Shown here piece after piece: positions 1-9,703 of a stretch of 64,000 nucleotides of DNA. This DNA comes from Marinobacter confluentis. GTDB lineage: Bacteria; Pseudomonadota; Gammaproteobacteria; Pseudomonadales; Oleiphilaceae. Made by a program: the position numbers and the translations under genes. The DNA lies in assembly GCF_004785685.1 (NCBI RefSeq), contig NZ_SRPF01000002.1:806001-870000 (forward strand). The letters are read 5' to 3'. Below the pieces are notes generated by a model that searched no databases, had not been told where the DNA came from, and saw only the letters and a program-made list of their open reading frames with translations. The first letter of the stretch is position 1, and each line of letters opens with the position of its first letter.

Positions 1-600
1 GAGCACCTCACCGGCAAACCCCGGAATCCGCATTTTCAGGCCCTTGAGGTCCTCCAGGCCCTTGATCTCTTTCCTGAACCAGCCTCCCATCTGGTTGCCG
101 GTGTTGCCGCCGGGAAAGGACATCAACCCATGCTTGCTGTAAACCTTGTGCATCAGTTCCATGCCGCCACCGTGGTAAAACCAGGCGTACTGCTCCTGAG
201 GCAACATTCCGAAGGGTAAGGTGGTAAAGAACAGGGTATTGGGGTCGATGTCTTTCCAGTAGTAGGACGCAGAATGCCCCATGTCATACTCGCCGGATTT
301 CACCATTTCGAAAACGCCGAAGGGCTGCTGATGTTCATCAGCGGCGACCACCTCAACCACCAGTTGCCCTGCCGAAAGCTCGTTGACCATCTCCGCAAAA
401 TTGATGGTTGTCTCACCAAAAATAGGGGCATTTGCAGACCAGGTCTGCGCGAGCGTCAAGGTGTAAACGGTGGGTTCTGGTGCCGGCTCCGTGGGTGCCG
501 TAGTGGTTTCCGGAGGCGGCGACTCTTTGCAGCCTGAGAAAAGAATTACAACCAGCAGTGGAATAAAAAGCACGTTCAGATTGCCAGCTTGAACATTCAT
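1..600 (-). CDS. TRAP transporter solute-binding lipoprotein, partial (C-terminus beyond left edge)
   Basis: An open frame of 200 codons starts at an ATG at 600 and runs off the left edge without a stop, so only the N-terminal part is here. The first 24 residues are a hydrophobic signal ending in LFSGC, a lipobox-like site with the acceptor Cys at residue 24, followed by a Pro/Thr/Glu-rich linker. The rest resembles DctP/TakP-type periplasmic receptors: it contains a KMRIPG motif, where the Arg of this family binds the carboxylate of the ligand. Such receptors deliver organic acids to DctQM permeases. No permease genes are visible; they may lie to the left. A weak AGG ribosome site lies 8 nt upstream. 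The ligand is unknown. Lipid anchoring is unusual for a Gram-negative TRAP receptor and is inferred from the lipobox only. Confidence 0.75.
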   Translation of the reverse strand, partial: MNVQAGNLNVLFIPLLVVILFSGCKESPPPETTTAPTEPAPEPTVYTLTLAQTWSANAPIFGETTINFAEMVNELSAGQLVVEVVAADEHQQPFGVFEMVKSGEYDMGHSASYYWKDIDPNTLFFTTLPFGMLPQEQYAWFYHGGGMELMHKVYSKHGLMSFPGGNTGNQMGGWFRKEIKGLEDLKGLKMRIPGFAGEVL

Positions 601-857
601 GTAAGACCTGCCTATTTATATTTGTTGTTTGCTTTGAATTTAATCAAACAAGGTCATTCACGGCTCATGATCCATGGCGCCATGAAAGCTAACAATCCGT
701 AGGAATGACCAAAATATAAGCAGGAACTACTGAGCGCTAGGCGGACGTACGTACGTATTACTACGTAGAAAATGCGGCAGGGAGAGTCTTAAAACAGACA
801 ATTCAGAACGGAAAAAAGGCCGCCGGTCGCTGGAACCGGCAGCCCGTGTTCGCAAAA

Positions 858-1229
858 TCAGAAAGGCTTGGCAAGCGCCAGATGCAGAATCGCCAGCAGT
901 TGCACAATGGCCAGGACACCGGCGATAACGCGAACTGACTTGCGACGGGTGTCTTTCAGTGCAACCGCACCGGCGCCAATGTAGCCCACCAGCAAAAACA
1001 GTTTCGCTGTCACCCAGCCATCCACAAACACCATCCAGGGGCCTACTATTAGCAAGCCTATGGCGGCAACCAGCAAAACCGTATTGTTGGCATGAGGAAT
1101 CCAGCGCAGGGGCGTTGTGCGCCAGCCCGGCTTGCCAACGGCATCCAGAATGACGCAAAGCAGGAACAGCGCAATGGTGAGGTATGCGCTTGTCATGTGG
1201 ATGCTCTTCAGAATCATGTAGCTGTTCAT
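858..1229 (-). CDS. SirB2-family integral membrane protein
   Basis: This 123-residue protein is almost entirely hydrophobic, with about four membrane segments (roughly residues 14-31, 47-64, 72-88 and 99-118). The pattern of an early MILKSIHMTSAY followed by short helices and a GxPWMVFVDGWVTAK-like loop matches the SirB2 family of small inner-membrane proteins. SirB2 was named from Salmonella invasion gene regulation, but its biochemical role is not established and the name should not be read as a virulence function. The gene stands alone between the TRAP receptor gene and the divergent fabA. The ATG at 1229 gives the usual length for the family. Confidence 0.75.
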   Translation of the reverse strand: MNSYMILKSIHMTSAYLTIALFLLCVILDAVGKPGWRTTPLRWIPHANNTVLLVAAIGLLIVGPWMVFVDGWVTAKLFLLVGYIGAGAVALKDTRRKSVRVIAGVLAIVQLLAILHLALAKPF

Positions 1230-1409
1230 AGTGCTGCCCGCTCCGGAGTGGGGAAATGGTTGCGAAAACCGGCATTGTACGCAAAAAAACGCCTTCCGCG
1301 ACTAGAAATCCTGCATCCCGGGGGGCAGACTGCAACCAATGGTCAATAGCCTTCTGTGCAATTGGCGTTAAAGTGGATGATATAACTTTGTAACAGGGAC
1401 AACCGCAAT

Positions 1410-1919
1410 ATGACCCCAGATCACTTTGATAAGGCCGACCTTGAGGCCTGTGGTCAAGGCACTCTTTTCCCAGGGAAGATGCGCCTGCCTGTCAATGAAA
1501 TGCTGATGATGGACCGTGTCACTCACTTCAGTGAGACCGACGGCCCTTACGGCAAAGGCAGCATTGTGGCAGAGCTGGATATCAACCCGGATCTGTGGTT
1601 TTTCAAGGTGCATTTTGTTGATGACCCGGTGATGCCGGGTTGTCTGGGACTGGACGCCATGTGGCAGCTGGTCGGTTTTTTCCTGGCTGCAACCGGCGGC
1701 GAAGGCAAGGGCCGCGCCCTGGGCTGCGGCGAGGTGAAGTTCTCCGGCCAGGTGCTGCCCACCGCCAAACTGGTGCGCTACCATCTGGACATCAAGCGGG
1801 TTATCCGGCGCAAGCTGACCATGGCCATCGCCGATGCCCGAATGGAAGTGGATGGCCGTGAGATCTACACCGCCAAGGACCTGAAAGTGGGCATGTTTAC
1901 TTCTACCGATGATTTTTAG
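1410..1919 (+). CDS. fabA: 3-hydroxydecanoyl-ACP dehydratase/isomerase FabA
   Basis: FabA dehydrates 3-hydroxyacyl-ACP and isomerises trans-2-decenoyl-ACP to the cis-3 form, the branch point to unsaturated fatty acids in the cytoplasm. The 169-residue length is typical. The active-site region is clear: His68 in [13 protein letters not shown] and Asp82 in GLDAMWQL correspond to the catalytic His and Asp of the single-hotdog FabA family. The gene is followed after 10 bp by fabB on the same strand, the classic fabAB operon of gammaproteobacteria, so both are expected to be co-expressed. Regulation by a FabR- or DesT-like factor is known in relatives, but I could not identify an operator here. 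Confidence 0.97.
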   Translation: MTPDHFDKADLEACGQGTLFPGKMRLPVNEMLMMDRVTHFSETDGPYGKGSIVAELDINPDLWFFKVHFVDDPVMPGCLGLDAMWQLVGFFLAATGGEGKGRALGCGEVKFSGQVLPTAKLVRYHLDIKRVIRRKLTMAIADARMEVDGREIYTAKDLKVGMFTSTDDF

Positions 1920-1929
1920 GAGCGATTAA

Positions 1930-3141
1930 ATGCGTCGTGTTGTCGTTACTGGCATGGGCATCGTGTCCAGCCTTGGAACCAATCAGAAAGAAGTAACTCA
2001 TTCGCTGAAAGAGTCAAAATCCGGCATTGGCCTGAGCCAGGACGCTATCGATAACGGCCTCCGAAGCCACATCTGCGGGCAGATCAACCTGGACCTTCCA
2101 AGCCTGATCGACCGCAAGCTGATGCGCTTCATGTGCCCGGCTTCGGCCTACTGCTACCTGTCCATGCAGGAAGCGATCGAGCAGTCCGGACTGAAGGAGG
2201 AGCATATCCGCGCGGACACCACCGGTGTGATCACCGGTGCGGGCGGTGCCTCCACGGTGGAACTGATGGACGCCATCGACACCCACCGTGAACGTGGCAT
2301 CCGCCGGGTTGGCCCCTACCGCGTGCCCCGCACCATGGGCAGTTCGATTAACGCGACTCTGTCCACAGCCTACGGTATCCGGGGTGTGAACTACGGCATC
2401 ACATCTGCCTGTGCCACCAGCGCGCACTCAATCGGCCATGCCGCCGATCTGATCGCACTTGGCCGTCAGGATGTGATGTTTGCCGGAGGCGGTGAAGATA
2501 TTCACTGGACCCTGAGCCTGATGTTCGACGCTATGGGCGCCCTTTCGACCAAGTACAACGACACGCCGGAACTTGCGTCGCGCACCTACGACGCTAACCG
2601 CGACGGCTTCGTGATCTCCGGTGGTGGCGGCATTGTCGTGCTTGAGGCACTTGAGCATGCGGAAGCCCGGGGCGCGAACATCCTGGCAGAGCTGGTTGGT
2701 TTCGGTGCCACGTCTGACGGCGCTGATATGGTTGCGCCCAGCGGCGAAGGCGCCATCCGCTGCATGCAGCAGGCCATGAGAGGCCTGGATGACGACATCA
2801 GCTACATCAATACCCACGGCACCAGCACACCGGCGGGCGACGTGACGGAACTGACGGCACTGAAGAAAACCTTCGGCGACCGGATTCCGCCCCTGAGTTC
2901 CACCAAGCCGCTCTGTGGGCACGCATTGGGCGCAGCGGGTGTGCATGAGGCGATCTACAGCATCATCATGCAGCGGGAAAACTTTATTGCACCGTCGGCC
3001 AATATCCAGAACCTGGATGAAGGCGCCGAAGGCTACCCGATCGTGCGAGAGCGCAAGGACAACGTGAAATTGCCGCTGGTCATGAGCAACAGCTTCGGCT
3101 TTGGCGGCACCAACGGCACCCTGGTGTTCCGCAAGACCTGA
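1930..3141 (+). CDS. fabB: Beta-ketoacyl-ACP synthase I FabB
   Basis: FabB condenses malonyl-ACP with acyl-ACP, including the cis-3-decenoyl-ACP made by FabA, and is needed for unsaturated fatty acids. The 403-residue thiolase-fold protein has the full Cys-His-His triad: Cys161 in [10 protein letters not shown], His296 in NTHGTSTP and His331 in [12 protein letters not shown]. The glycine-rich C-terminal motif [10 protein letters not shown] is present. A ribosome site (AGGAG, 1918-1922) overlaps the end of fabA and precedes the ATG at 1930. It forms a two-gene operon with fabA. Confidence 0.97.
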   Translation: MRRVVVTGMGIVSSLGTNQKEVTHSLKESKSGIGLSQDAIDNGLRSHICGQINLDLPSLIDRKLMRFMCPASAYCYLSMQEAIEQSGLKEEHIRADTTGVITGAGGASTVELMDAIDTHRERGIRRVGPYRVPRTMGSSINATLSTAYGIRGVNYGITSACATSAHSIGHAADLIALGRQDVMFAGGGEDIHWTLSLMFDAMGALSTKYNDTPELASRTYDANRDGFVISGGGGIVVLEALEHAEARGANILAELVGFGATSDGADMVAPSGEGAIRCMQQAMRGLDDDISYINTHGTSTPAGDVTELTALKKTFGDRIPPLSSTKPLCGHALGAAGVHEAIYSIIMQRENFIAPSANIQNLDEGAEGYPIVRERKDNVKLPLVMSNSFGFGGTNGTLVFRKT

Positions 3142-3168
3142 TCGCAGGGCCTGCACGTCAGAACCGCT

Positions 3169-3197
3169 GTCAGTGGCCACTTACTTTGGCCACTGAC
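3169..3197 (+). terminator. Hairpin after fabB, possible weak terminator
   Basis: A perfect 10-bp stem (GTCAGTGGCC at 3169-3178, GGCCACTGAC at 3188-3197) with a 9-nt loop lies 28 bp after the fabB stop. A run of six T residues begins only at 3211, about 13 nt beyond the stem, so this is not a textbook intrinsic terminator. It may slow or end fabAB transcription before the suf promoter. Confidence 0.45.
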
Positions 3198-3278
3198 GCC
3201 GGCTCAACCCTTTTTTACCTTCGCACCACTCACCTGCCGAACTCCGCCATACGGTATAATGGCGACACATCCGATTTA

Positions 3279-3303
3279 ATACCTGACTATTTTACTCTGG
3301 TAT
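3279..3303 (+). promoter_or_regulatory. Predicted IscR type 1 binding site upstream of sufB
   Basis: The 25 bp here begin ATACCTGACT, have an AT-rich centre, and end ACTCTGGTAT. They fit 23 of 25 positions of the IscR type 1 consensus as I know it (ATASYYGACT, RWWWY centre, AGTCRRSTAT); mismatches are at positions 17 and 20. The site overlaps the -35 box and spacer of the promoter at 3283-3311, the arrangement expected for repression by [2Fe-2S]-IscR. No iscR gene is in the window, so the regulator would act from elsewhere. Direct: sequence match. Inference: IscR control. Confidence 0.7.
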
Positions 3304-3311
3304 TGTATAAT
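3283..3311 (+). promoter_or_regulatory. Sigma70-like promoter of the suf operon
   Basis: A perfect -10 box TATAAT (3306-3311) is preceded at 17 bp by CTGACT (3283-3288), a 4/6 match to TTGACA. The predicted start near 3318 leaves a leader of about 150 nt before sufB. The -35 lies inside the predicted IscR site. Confidence 0.7.
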
Positions 3312-3317
3312 CGCCCA

Positions 3318-3467
3318 CCAGAAGAACGGAGTTCGCTACCCGGATTAAAGTTTTTAGGGGTATGCGGGGAAATCCGTCATCCAAAAAGCGATTGCAGGGC
3401 GTACTCCTGTAAAACGCAGAAACACCAGGGCGCTGAAGCCCTCGATGAGAGATACGGAGCGACGATC
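3318..3467 (+). other. Long 5' leader of the suf transcript
   Basis: About 150 nt separate the predicted transcription start from the sufB ATG. The open frame is unbroken upstream of the sufB start, but that extension has no similarity to SufB and would contain the promoter itself, so it is treated as untranslated. It contains a small hairpin (AGGGC at 3427-3431 with GCCCT at 3438-3442) just upstream of the ribosome site. Nothing else was recognised. The length leaves room for post-transcriptional control, for example by an iron-responsive small RNA; that is speculation. Confidence 0.4.
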
Positions 3468-4916
3468 ATGGCGACCACCGATAAAGAGGTTAGCGAGCTG
3501 GTCAAACGGGAATACGAACATGGTTTTGTGACTGACATAGAGTCCGACACCTTCGAGCCCGGTTTGAACGAAGAGATAATCGCACGCCTTTCCGGCATCA
3601 AGAATGAACCGGAGTGGATGCTGGAGTGGCGTTTGAAAGCCTATCGTCGCTGGCTGGAAATGGAAGAGCCGGACTGGGCCCACGTAGGTTATCCGAAGAT
3701 CGACTACAACTCGATCTCCTACTATTCCGCGCCCAAGCGCCCCGAGGACATGCCTCAGAGTCTGGACGAAGTCGATCCGGAGCTGTTGCGCACCTACGAA
3801 AAACTGGGCATTCCCCTGCATGAGCGCGAAAAACTCGCCGGTGTGGCGGTAGACGCCGTTTTTGACTCGGTTTCAGTGGCAACCACCTTCAAGGAACCGC
3901 TGGCCAAGGCAGGCGTTATTTTCTGCTCCATTTCCGAGGCCATTCAGGATTACCCGGAACTGGTCAAGAAATACCTCGGGTCAGTGGTGCCTGCCGGTGA
4001 CAACTTCTTTGCCGGCCTGAATTCAGCGGTCTTCTCTGACGGCACCTTCGTGTACGTTCCCAAAGGCGTTCGCTGCCCTATGGAGCTGTCCACCTATTTC
4101 CGCATCAACGCGGCTAACACCGGCCAGTTCGAACGCACCCTGATTATCGCCGAAGACAGCAGCTACGTGAGCTATCTGGAGGGCTGCACCGCGCCCATGC
4201 GGGATGAGAACCAACTGCACGCCGCCGTGGTCGAACTGGTTGCTCTGGACGACGCCCAGATCAAGTACTCGACGGTTCAGAACTGGTACCCCGGCGACGA
4301 GAACGGCAAAGGCGGCATCTTCAACTTTGTCACCAAGCGCGGCGCCGCCATCGGCAAGAACTCGAAGATTTCCTGGACTCAGGTAGAAACCGGTTCCGCT
4401 GTGACCTGGAAATACCCCAGCTGCGTTCTTCGCGGCGAAAACAGCGTGGGCGAGTTCTACTCGGTAGCGCTGACCAATAACTACCAGCAGGCCGATACCG
4501 GCACCAAGATGATTCACCTGGGAAAAAACACCTCCAGCACCATCATCTCCAAGGGTATTTCTGCCGGTAAAAGCTCCAACGCCTACCGTGGCCTGGTGAA
4601 GTTTGGTCCCGGTGCAGAGGGCGCGCGCAACTTTACCCAGTGCGACTCGCTGCTGATCGGCGACCGCTGTGGCGCGCACACATTCCCGTACATCGAGAGC
4701 AAGAACAAATCGGCCATCGTCGAACACGAGGCAACGACCTCCAAGGTTAGCGACGAGCAGATGTTCCTCTGCCGCCAGCGCGGTATCGACCCGGAACAGG
4801 CAGTGTCCATGATCGTGAACGGCTTCTGTAAGGAAGTGTTCAAGGAACTGCCCATGGAATTTGCGGTAGAGGCTGGCAAGTTGCTTGAGGTAAGCCTGGA
4901 AGGCTCGGTCGGTTAA
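3468..4916 (+). CDS. sufB: Fe-S cluster assembly scaffold SufB
   Basis: SufB is the main scaffold subunit of the SufBC2D complex that builds Fe-S clusters under iron or oxidative stress. The start chosen is the ATG at 3468 ([16 protein letters not shown]), which gives 482 residues, the normal SufB length; it has an ACGGAG ribosome site 7-8 nt upstream. The C-terminal beta-helix part contains the conserved [18 protein letters not shown] stretch with the scaffold cysteines. It is the first gene of a seven-gene operon. Its promoter carries a predicted IscR site, suggesting derepression when Fe-S supply is poor. Confidence 0.97.
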   Translation: MATTDKEVSELVKREYEHGFVTDIESDTFEPGLNEEIIARLSGIKNEPEWMLEWRLKAYRRWLEMEEPDWAHVGYPKIDYNSISYYSAPKRPEDMPQSLDEVDPELLRTYEKLGIPLHEREKLAGVAVDAVFDSVSVATTFKEPLAKAGVIFCSISEAIQDYPELVKKYLGSVVPAGDNFFAGLNSAVFSDGTFVYVPKGVRCPMELSTYFRINAANTGQFERTLIIAEDSSYVSYLEGCTAPMRDENQLHAAVVELVALDDAQIKYSTVQNWYPGDENGKGGIFNFVTKRGAAIGKNSKISWTQVETGSAVTWKYPSCVLRGENSVGEFYSVALTNNYQQADTGTKMIHLGKNTSSTIISKGISAGKSSNAYRGLVKFGPGAEGARNFTQCDSLLIGDRCGAHTFPYIESKNKSAIVEHEATTSKVSDEQMFLCRQRGIDPEQAVSMIVNGFCKEVFKELPMEFAVEAGKLLEVSLEGSVG

Positions 4917-4958
4917 AGACGAAATTCAGAGACAGATTCGAAAGAGAGAAACCATTAC

Positions 4959-5735
4959 ATGCTAAGCATCAAGAACCTGCACGCATCCGTCGGGGGCGAA
5001 GAAATCCTCAAGGGCATCAACCTTGAAATCAAGGCCGGAGAAGTCCACGCCATCATGGGCCCGAACGGCTCCGGTAAGAGCACCCTGTCCCAGGTTCTGG
5101 CGGGCAGCGAAACCTTCGAAGTGACTGAAGGCGAGATCACGCTCAACGGCGAAAACCTGCTGGAGCTGGAAACCGAAGAACGCGCCCGCGAAGGCGTATT
5201 CCTGGCGTTCCAGTACCCGGTTGAAATTCCCGGCGTCAGCAACCTTCAGTTCCTGCGTACCGCGGTGAACGCCATGCGACTGCACCGTGGCGAGCCGGAA
5301 ATGAACGCGGCGGAATTCATGAAGCACGCCAAGGAAGTGTCGAAACAGGTGGACCTGGACCCGGCCTTTCTCAAGCGCGGCGTGAACGAAGGCTTCTCCG
5401 GTGGCGAGAAAAAGCGTAATGAAATCATGCAGGCACTGCTGCTGCAGCCGAAGCTGGCAATCCTGGATGAGACCGATTCCGGCCTCGACATCGACGCACT
5501 GCACGTGGTTTCCGACGGTGTGAACGCACTACGTGCTGAAGACCGCGCCATCCTGATGGTGACTCACTACCAGCGCCTGCTGAACCACATAGTACCGGAT
5601 TACGTCCACGTACTGGCCGGCGGAAAAATCGTTAAATCCGGTGGGCGCGAGCTGGCCCACGAGCTGGAAGAGCGCGGCTATGGCTGGCTCGGGGTGAAAG
5701 ACGAAGAAGCTACTGCCAGTTCTTCAGTGACATAA
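4959..5735 (+). CDS. sufC: Fe-S assembly ATPase SufC
   Basis: SufC is the ABC-type ATPase of the SufBC2D scaffold; its ATP-driven dimerisation remodels SufB and SufD and has no membrane transport role. The 258-residue protein has Walker A GPNGSGKS (residues 34-41), the signature FSGGEKKRNE, Walker B LAILDETDSGLD and the switch His in VTHYQ. The DETDSGLD variant of the D-loop is typical of SufC. The gene lies 42 bp after sufB and 13 bp before sufD. Confidence 0.97.
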   Translation: MLSIKNLHASVGGEEILKGINLEIKAGEVHAIMGPNGSGKSTLSQVLAGSETFEVTEGEITLNGENLLELETEERAREGVFLAFQYPVEIPGVSNLQFLRTAVNAMRLHRGEPEMNAAEFMKHAKEVSKQVDLDPAFLKRGVNEGFSGGEKKRNEIMQALLLQPKLAILDETDSGLDIDALHVVSDGVNALRAEDRAILMVTHYQRLLNHIVPDYVHVLAGGKIVKSGGRELAHELEERGYGWLGVKDEEATASSSVT

Positions 5736-5748
5736 GGGAGGACGCGGA

Positions 5749-7035
5749 ATGAAGTCAGCACCAACGCTTTCCAGCGCCTTTCTTCAGCCGGCCGGCGAGT
5801 TTCTGCCAGGGCCACTGCTTGAATTGCGCAAACAACGGGGCACGGCACTGGTCGATATGCCACTGCCGACCCGCAAAACCGAAAACTGGAAATATTCCAG
5901 CCGGCATCTGAAGCTGTCCGACGAACTTGCTGCTTCCCTGCCGAGCAGTGGCAAGGAAGGCAGCAGCCTGGCACTGCCCGGCTATCGTGTCATTTTCCGC
6001 AATGGCGTCATGGTTCCGGAAGCCAGCGATTTCCCGGACATGAACGGCATTCGCATTCAACGCTTCTGCGATCTGGATGATCAGGAAGCGGCGGCACTGG
6101 CAGAGCGTCTGGACAACACCCTGGACAGCCACGCTGTGCAAATGGCCCGGCTGAATTCCGCCCGTTTCGAAGATGGCCTGCTTATCCAACTGGATAAGGA
6201 AGCCGTTCTCGACCAGCCCCTGTTCATCGTCCATGAGGTTACCGCGTCCTCGGCCGGGTCTGCCTACCCGCGTATCTATGTGGACGCGGCAAGGCACAGC
6301 CAGATGACGCTGGTAGAAGAATACATTTCAAGCGGCAACGAGCCTGTACTGGTCAATACCGTCACCGAATTCGTTCTGGCGGAAGGCGCTCAGGTCACCG
6401 ACGTGCGGCTGACACTGGAAGGCGAAAACGTTCAGCACATAGGCGCCACCGGTGTTCGTCAGGCAGCGACATCCCGTTTTGAAAGCCACTGCGTCGGTTT
6501 CGGTGGCCCATTGCGCCGACATGACCTGCAGGTGCGCCTGGAAGGCGAAGGCGCCGAATGCAAGCTGAACGGCGTTGTGGTTACCCAGGGCAAACAGCAC
6601 TACGACAACCACACGTCGATTGAACACGTAGCCGCCCACTGCGACAGTGAAGAAACCTATCGCAACATCGCGGCGGACGAGTCTCACGCAATTTTCAACG
6701 GGCGCATCCACATTCATCAGGATGCCCAGAAATCCAACGCCAACATGAGCAACAAGAACCTTTTGCTCTCCACTGGCGCAGAAATCGACACCAAGCCCGA
6801 GCTGGAAATCTACGCAGACGACGTCAAATGTGCCCACGGTGCCACTATCGGCCAGCTGGATAAAACCTCGTTGTTCTATCTGGTATCCCGCGGCATCGGC
6901 CGCCGGGAAGCCAACACCCTGCTGACCATGGCCTTCATTAATGAACTGGTTGAACAGGTGCCCGTTGAGGCCGTTCGCGATGCCGTACAGCTGAGGCTGA
7001 ACGACTTTTTCAATCAGGCGTTTCAGGAGATCTGA
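5749..7035 (+). CDS. sufD: Fe-S assembly scaffold component SufD
   Basis: SufD is the SufB paralogue that pairs with SufB and SufC and is needed for iron acquisition by the scaffold. The 428-residue protein shows the weakly conserved N-terminal region with KTENWKYS (near residues 43-50) and the conserved C-terminal beta-helix with GRIHIHQDAQKSNANMSNKN and the late CAHGATIGQLD motif containing the interface Cys and His residues. A GGAGG-type ribosome site (AAGGGAGGACG) precedes the ATG at 5749. It sits between sufC and sufS. Confidence 0.95.
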   Translation: MKSAPTLSSAFLQPAGEFLPGPLLELRKQRGTALVDMPLPTRKTENWKYSSRHLKLSDELAASLPSSGKEGSSLALPGYRVIFRNGVMVPEASDFPDMNGIRIQRFCDLDDQEAAALAERLDNTLDSHAVQMARLNSARFEDGLLIQLDKEAVLDQPLFIVHEVTASSAGSAYPRIYVDAARHSQMTLVEEYISSGNEPVLVNTVTEFVLAEGAQVTDVRLTLEGENVQHIGATGVRQAATSRFESHCVGFGGPLRRHDLQVRLEGEGAECKLNGVVVTQGKQHYDNHTSIEHVAAHCDSEETYRNIAADESHAIFNGRIHIHQDAQKSNANMSNKNLLLSTGAEIDTKPELEIYADDVKCAHGATIGQLDKTSLFYLVSRGIGRREANTLLTMAFINELVEQVPVEAVRDAVQLRLNDFFNQAFQEI

Positions 7036-7041
7036 GCGGTT

Positions 7042-8295
<1,254 letters not shown>

Positions 8296-8308
8296 TGGAG
8301 GTGGAAAC

Positions 8309-8662
8309 ATGACAGCCGAAGTCTATACACCAACCGTTGCCGTCACCATGACGCCCAGCGCGGTGAAGCACGTACGCAAACAACTCGACAAGAAGCCCGA
8401 AGCCAAAGGCATTAGACTGGCCATCAAGAAGAGTGGCTGCTCCGGCTTCAAGTACGAAACCCAGTGGGTGGAAGACGTTGGCGCAGACGACAAGGTGTTT
8501 CACATCGACGGTGTGGATCTGTTTGTGAAAGATGAGCATCTGCCGCTGGTCAACGGTATCGAAATTGATTTTGTGACTGAGGGGGTCAACTCCGTATTTC
8601 AGTTCCGGAATCCGAATGCGACGGCAGAGTGCGGTTGCGGAGAGAGCTTTACTGTAGCTTAA
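8309..8662 (+). CDS. sufA: A-type Fe-S carrier protein SufA/IscA family
   Basis: A-type carriers take clusters from the SufBC2D scaffold to target apoproteins. The 117-residue protein carries the three invariant cysteines of the HesB/IscA family: one in KKSGCSGFKYE and two in AECGCGESF near the C-terminus. The start is the ATG at 8309 because a strong GGAGGTGG ribosome site (8297-8304) lies just upstream; an earlier TTG at 8288 would overlap sufS and add seven non-conserved residues. The position between sufS and sufT supports the Suf assignment; the sequence alone would also fit IscA or ErpA. Confidence 0.9.
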   Translation: MTAEVYTPTVAVTMTPSAVKHVRKQLDKKPEAKGIRLAIKKSGCSGFKYETQWVEDVGADDKVFHIDGVDLFVKDEHLPLVNGIEIDFVTEGVNSVFQFRNPNATAECGCGESFTVA

Positions 8663-8675
8663 AGGTTTGATCAGC

Positions 8676-9218
8676 ATGCAAGAACGGGAAGTCGTACTGA
8701 CAAAGCGCGAGGTAGAGGCACGGCTGGTGCCCGCTGGCACGGAAATCATGATTCCGTCGGATACTTTCGTGACCATTACCCAGTCACTGGGCGGCAGCTT
8801 CACCGTTGCGGTAAACGGCAACCTGGCCCGCATTGAAGGCCACAACGCCGATGCGCTGGGCAAGAAGCCCCTGGAAAGTAGCTTTGAGACCCCCGAAGAC
8901 GGCACGGTCAACGAAAATCAGGTCTGGGAAGCCATGCAGAACTGCTACGACCCGGAAATTCCGGTCAACGTGGTGGACCTGGGTCTGATTTACGACTGCA
9001 AGATCGAGAATGGCACCGAAGACGGCAACCACGTTTACGTTCTGATGACCCTGACCGCCGCCGGCTGTGGCATGGGCCCGGTGATTACCGAAGACGTTAA
9101 AACCAAGCTTGAACACGTACCCAACGTGGACAAGGTGACGGTTGAACTCACCTTCGACCCGCCCTGGAATAACGACATGCTGACCGACGAAGCCAAGCTT
9201 GAACTGGGAATGCTGTAA
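8676..9218 (+). CDS. sufT: Fe-S assembly protein SufT (DUF59/MIP18 family)
   Basis: The C-terminal half is a DUF59/MIP18 domain, visible as NCYDPEIPVNVVDLGLIYD followed by TLTAAGCGMGP and VELTFDPPW; the Cys in AGCGM is the conserved DUF59 cysteine. The N-terminal half (about residues 1-75) is the SufT-specific extension. SufT proteins act as auxiliary maturation factors for Fe-S proteins when demand is high; the exact step is not settled. The ATG at 8676 is preferred over a TTG at 8667 because AAAGG (8661-8665) is then 10 nt upstream. Its stop overlaps the sufE start (TAATG). Confidence 0.92.
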   Translation: MQEREVVLTKREVEARLVPAGTEIMIPSDTFVTITQSLGGSFTVAVNGNLARIEGHNADALGKKPLESSFETPEDGTVNENQVWEAMQNCYDPEIPVNVVDLGLIYDCKIENGTEDGNHVYVLMTLTAAGCGMGPVITEDVKTKLEHVPNVDKVTVELTFDPPWNNDMLTDEAKLELGML

Positions 9219-9676
9219 TGACTGCCTCTGCAGAGACTTTTGAAAACAACCCTCTGGGCAAAGACACCACGCTTGAGGACGTACTGGACGGTTTCGAGTT
9301 TCTGGACGACTGGGAAGAGCGCTACGCGTTCATCATTGACCTTGGCAAACAGCTTCCCGCCTTTCCGGAAGATGAACGCCGTGAAGAGAACTACGTTCAC
9401 GGCTGTCAGAGCCAGGTATGGCTGATTCACCATCACGATGAAGCCACTGGCAAGCTCTATCTGCTGATCGATTCAGATGCGATCATCGTGCGCGGTCTGG
9501 CCGCTATCATTCTGGTGGCGCTGAATGGCAAGACTCCACGCGACCTGCTGGCGACCGATATCGATGAGCTCTTCGAGCAACTGGACCTGTTCCGCCATAT
9601 TTCTCCCACACGGGGCAACGGCCTGCGGGCCATGGTTGGCAAGATCCGGGATATTGCGGCGGCTGAGGCAGCCTGA
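9218..9676 (+). CDS. sufE: Sulfur acceptor SufE
   Basis: SufE accepts persulfide sulfur from SufS and passes it to SufB, and stimulates SufS activity. The 152-residue protein has the acceptor Cys63 in NYVHGCQSQVWL, the invariant motif of the SufE/CsdE family. It overlaps sufT by one base and ends the operon, so the SufS-SufE pair is encoded from one transcript though not side by side. No clear terminator follows before the convergent FlgT-like gene 27 bp away. Confidence 0.95.
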   Translation: MTASAETFENNPLGKDTTLEDVLDGFEFLDDWEERYAFIIDLGKQLPAFPEDERREENYVHGCQSQVWLIHHHDEATGKLYLLIDSDAIIVRGLAAIILVALNGKTPRDLLATDIDELFEQLDLFRHISPTRGNGLRAMVGKIRDIAAAEAA

Positions 9677-9703
9677 GCAGCTGCCACAGCCCTAACGCCT
9701 GCC

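Noticed and set aside
727..1335. 202-codon minus-strand frame overlapping the SirB2 gene
   Set aside because: The other frame encodes a clear multi-helix membrane protein, while this one shows no domain and is rich in Arg, Cys and His.
1358..1390. fabA promoter around TATAAC at 1381
   Set aside because: The nearest -35-like TTGGCG is only 14 bp upstream and no better box lies at 16-18 bp.
3186..3467. N-terminal extension of SufB by 94 residues in an unbroken frame
   Set aside because: The extension crosses the suf promoter and the predicted IscR site, is not like any SufB, and the ATG at 3468 gives the normal family length with a ribosome site.
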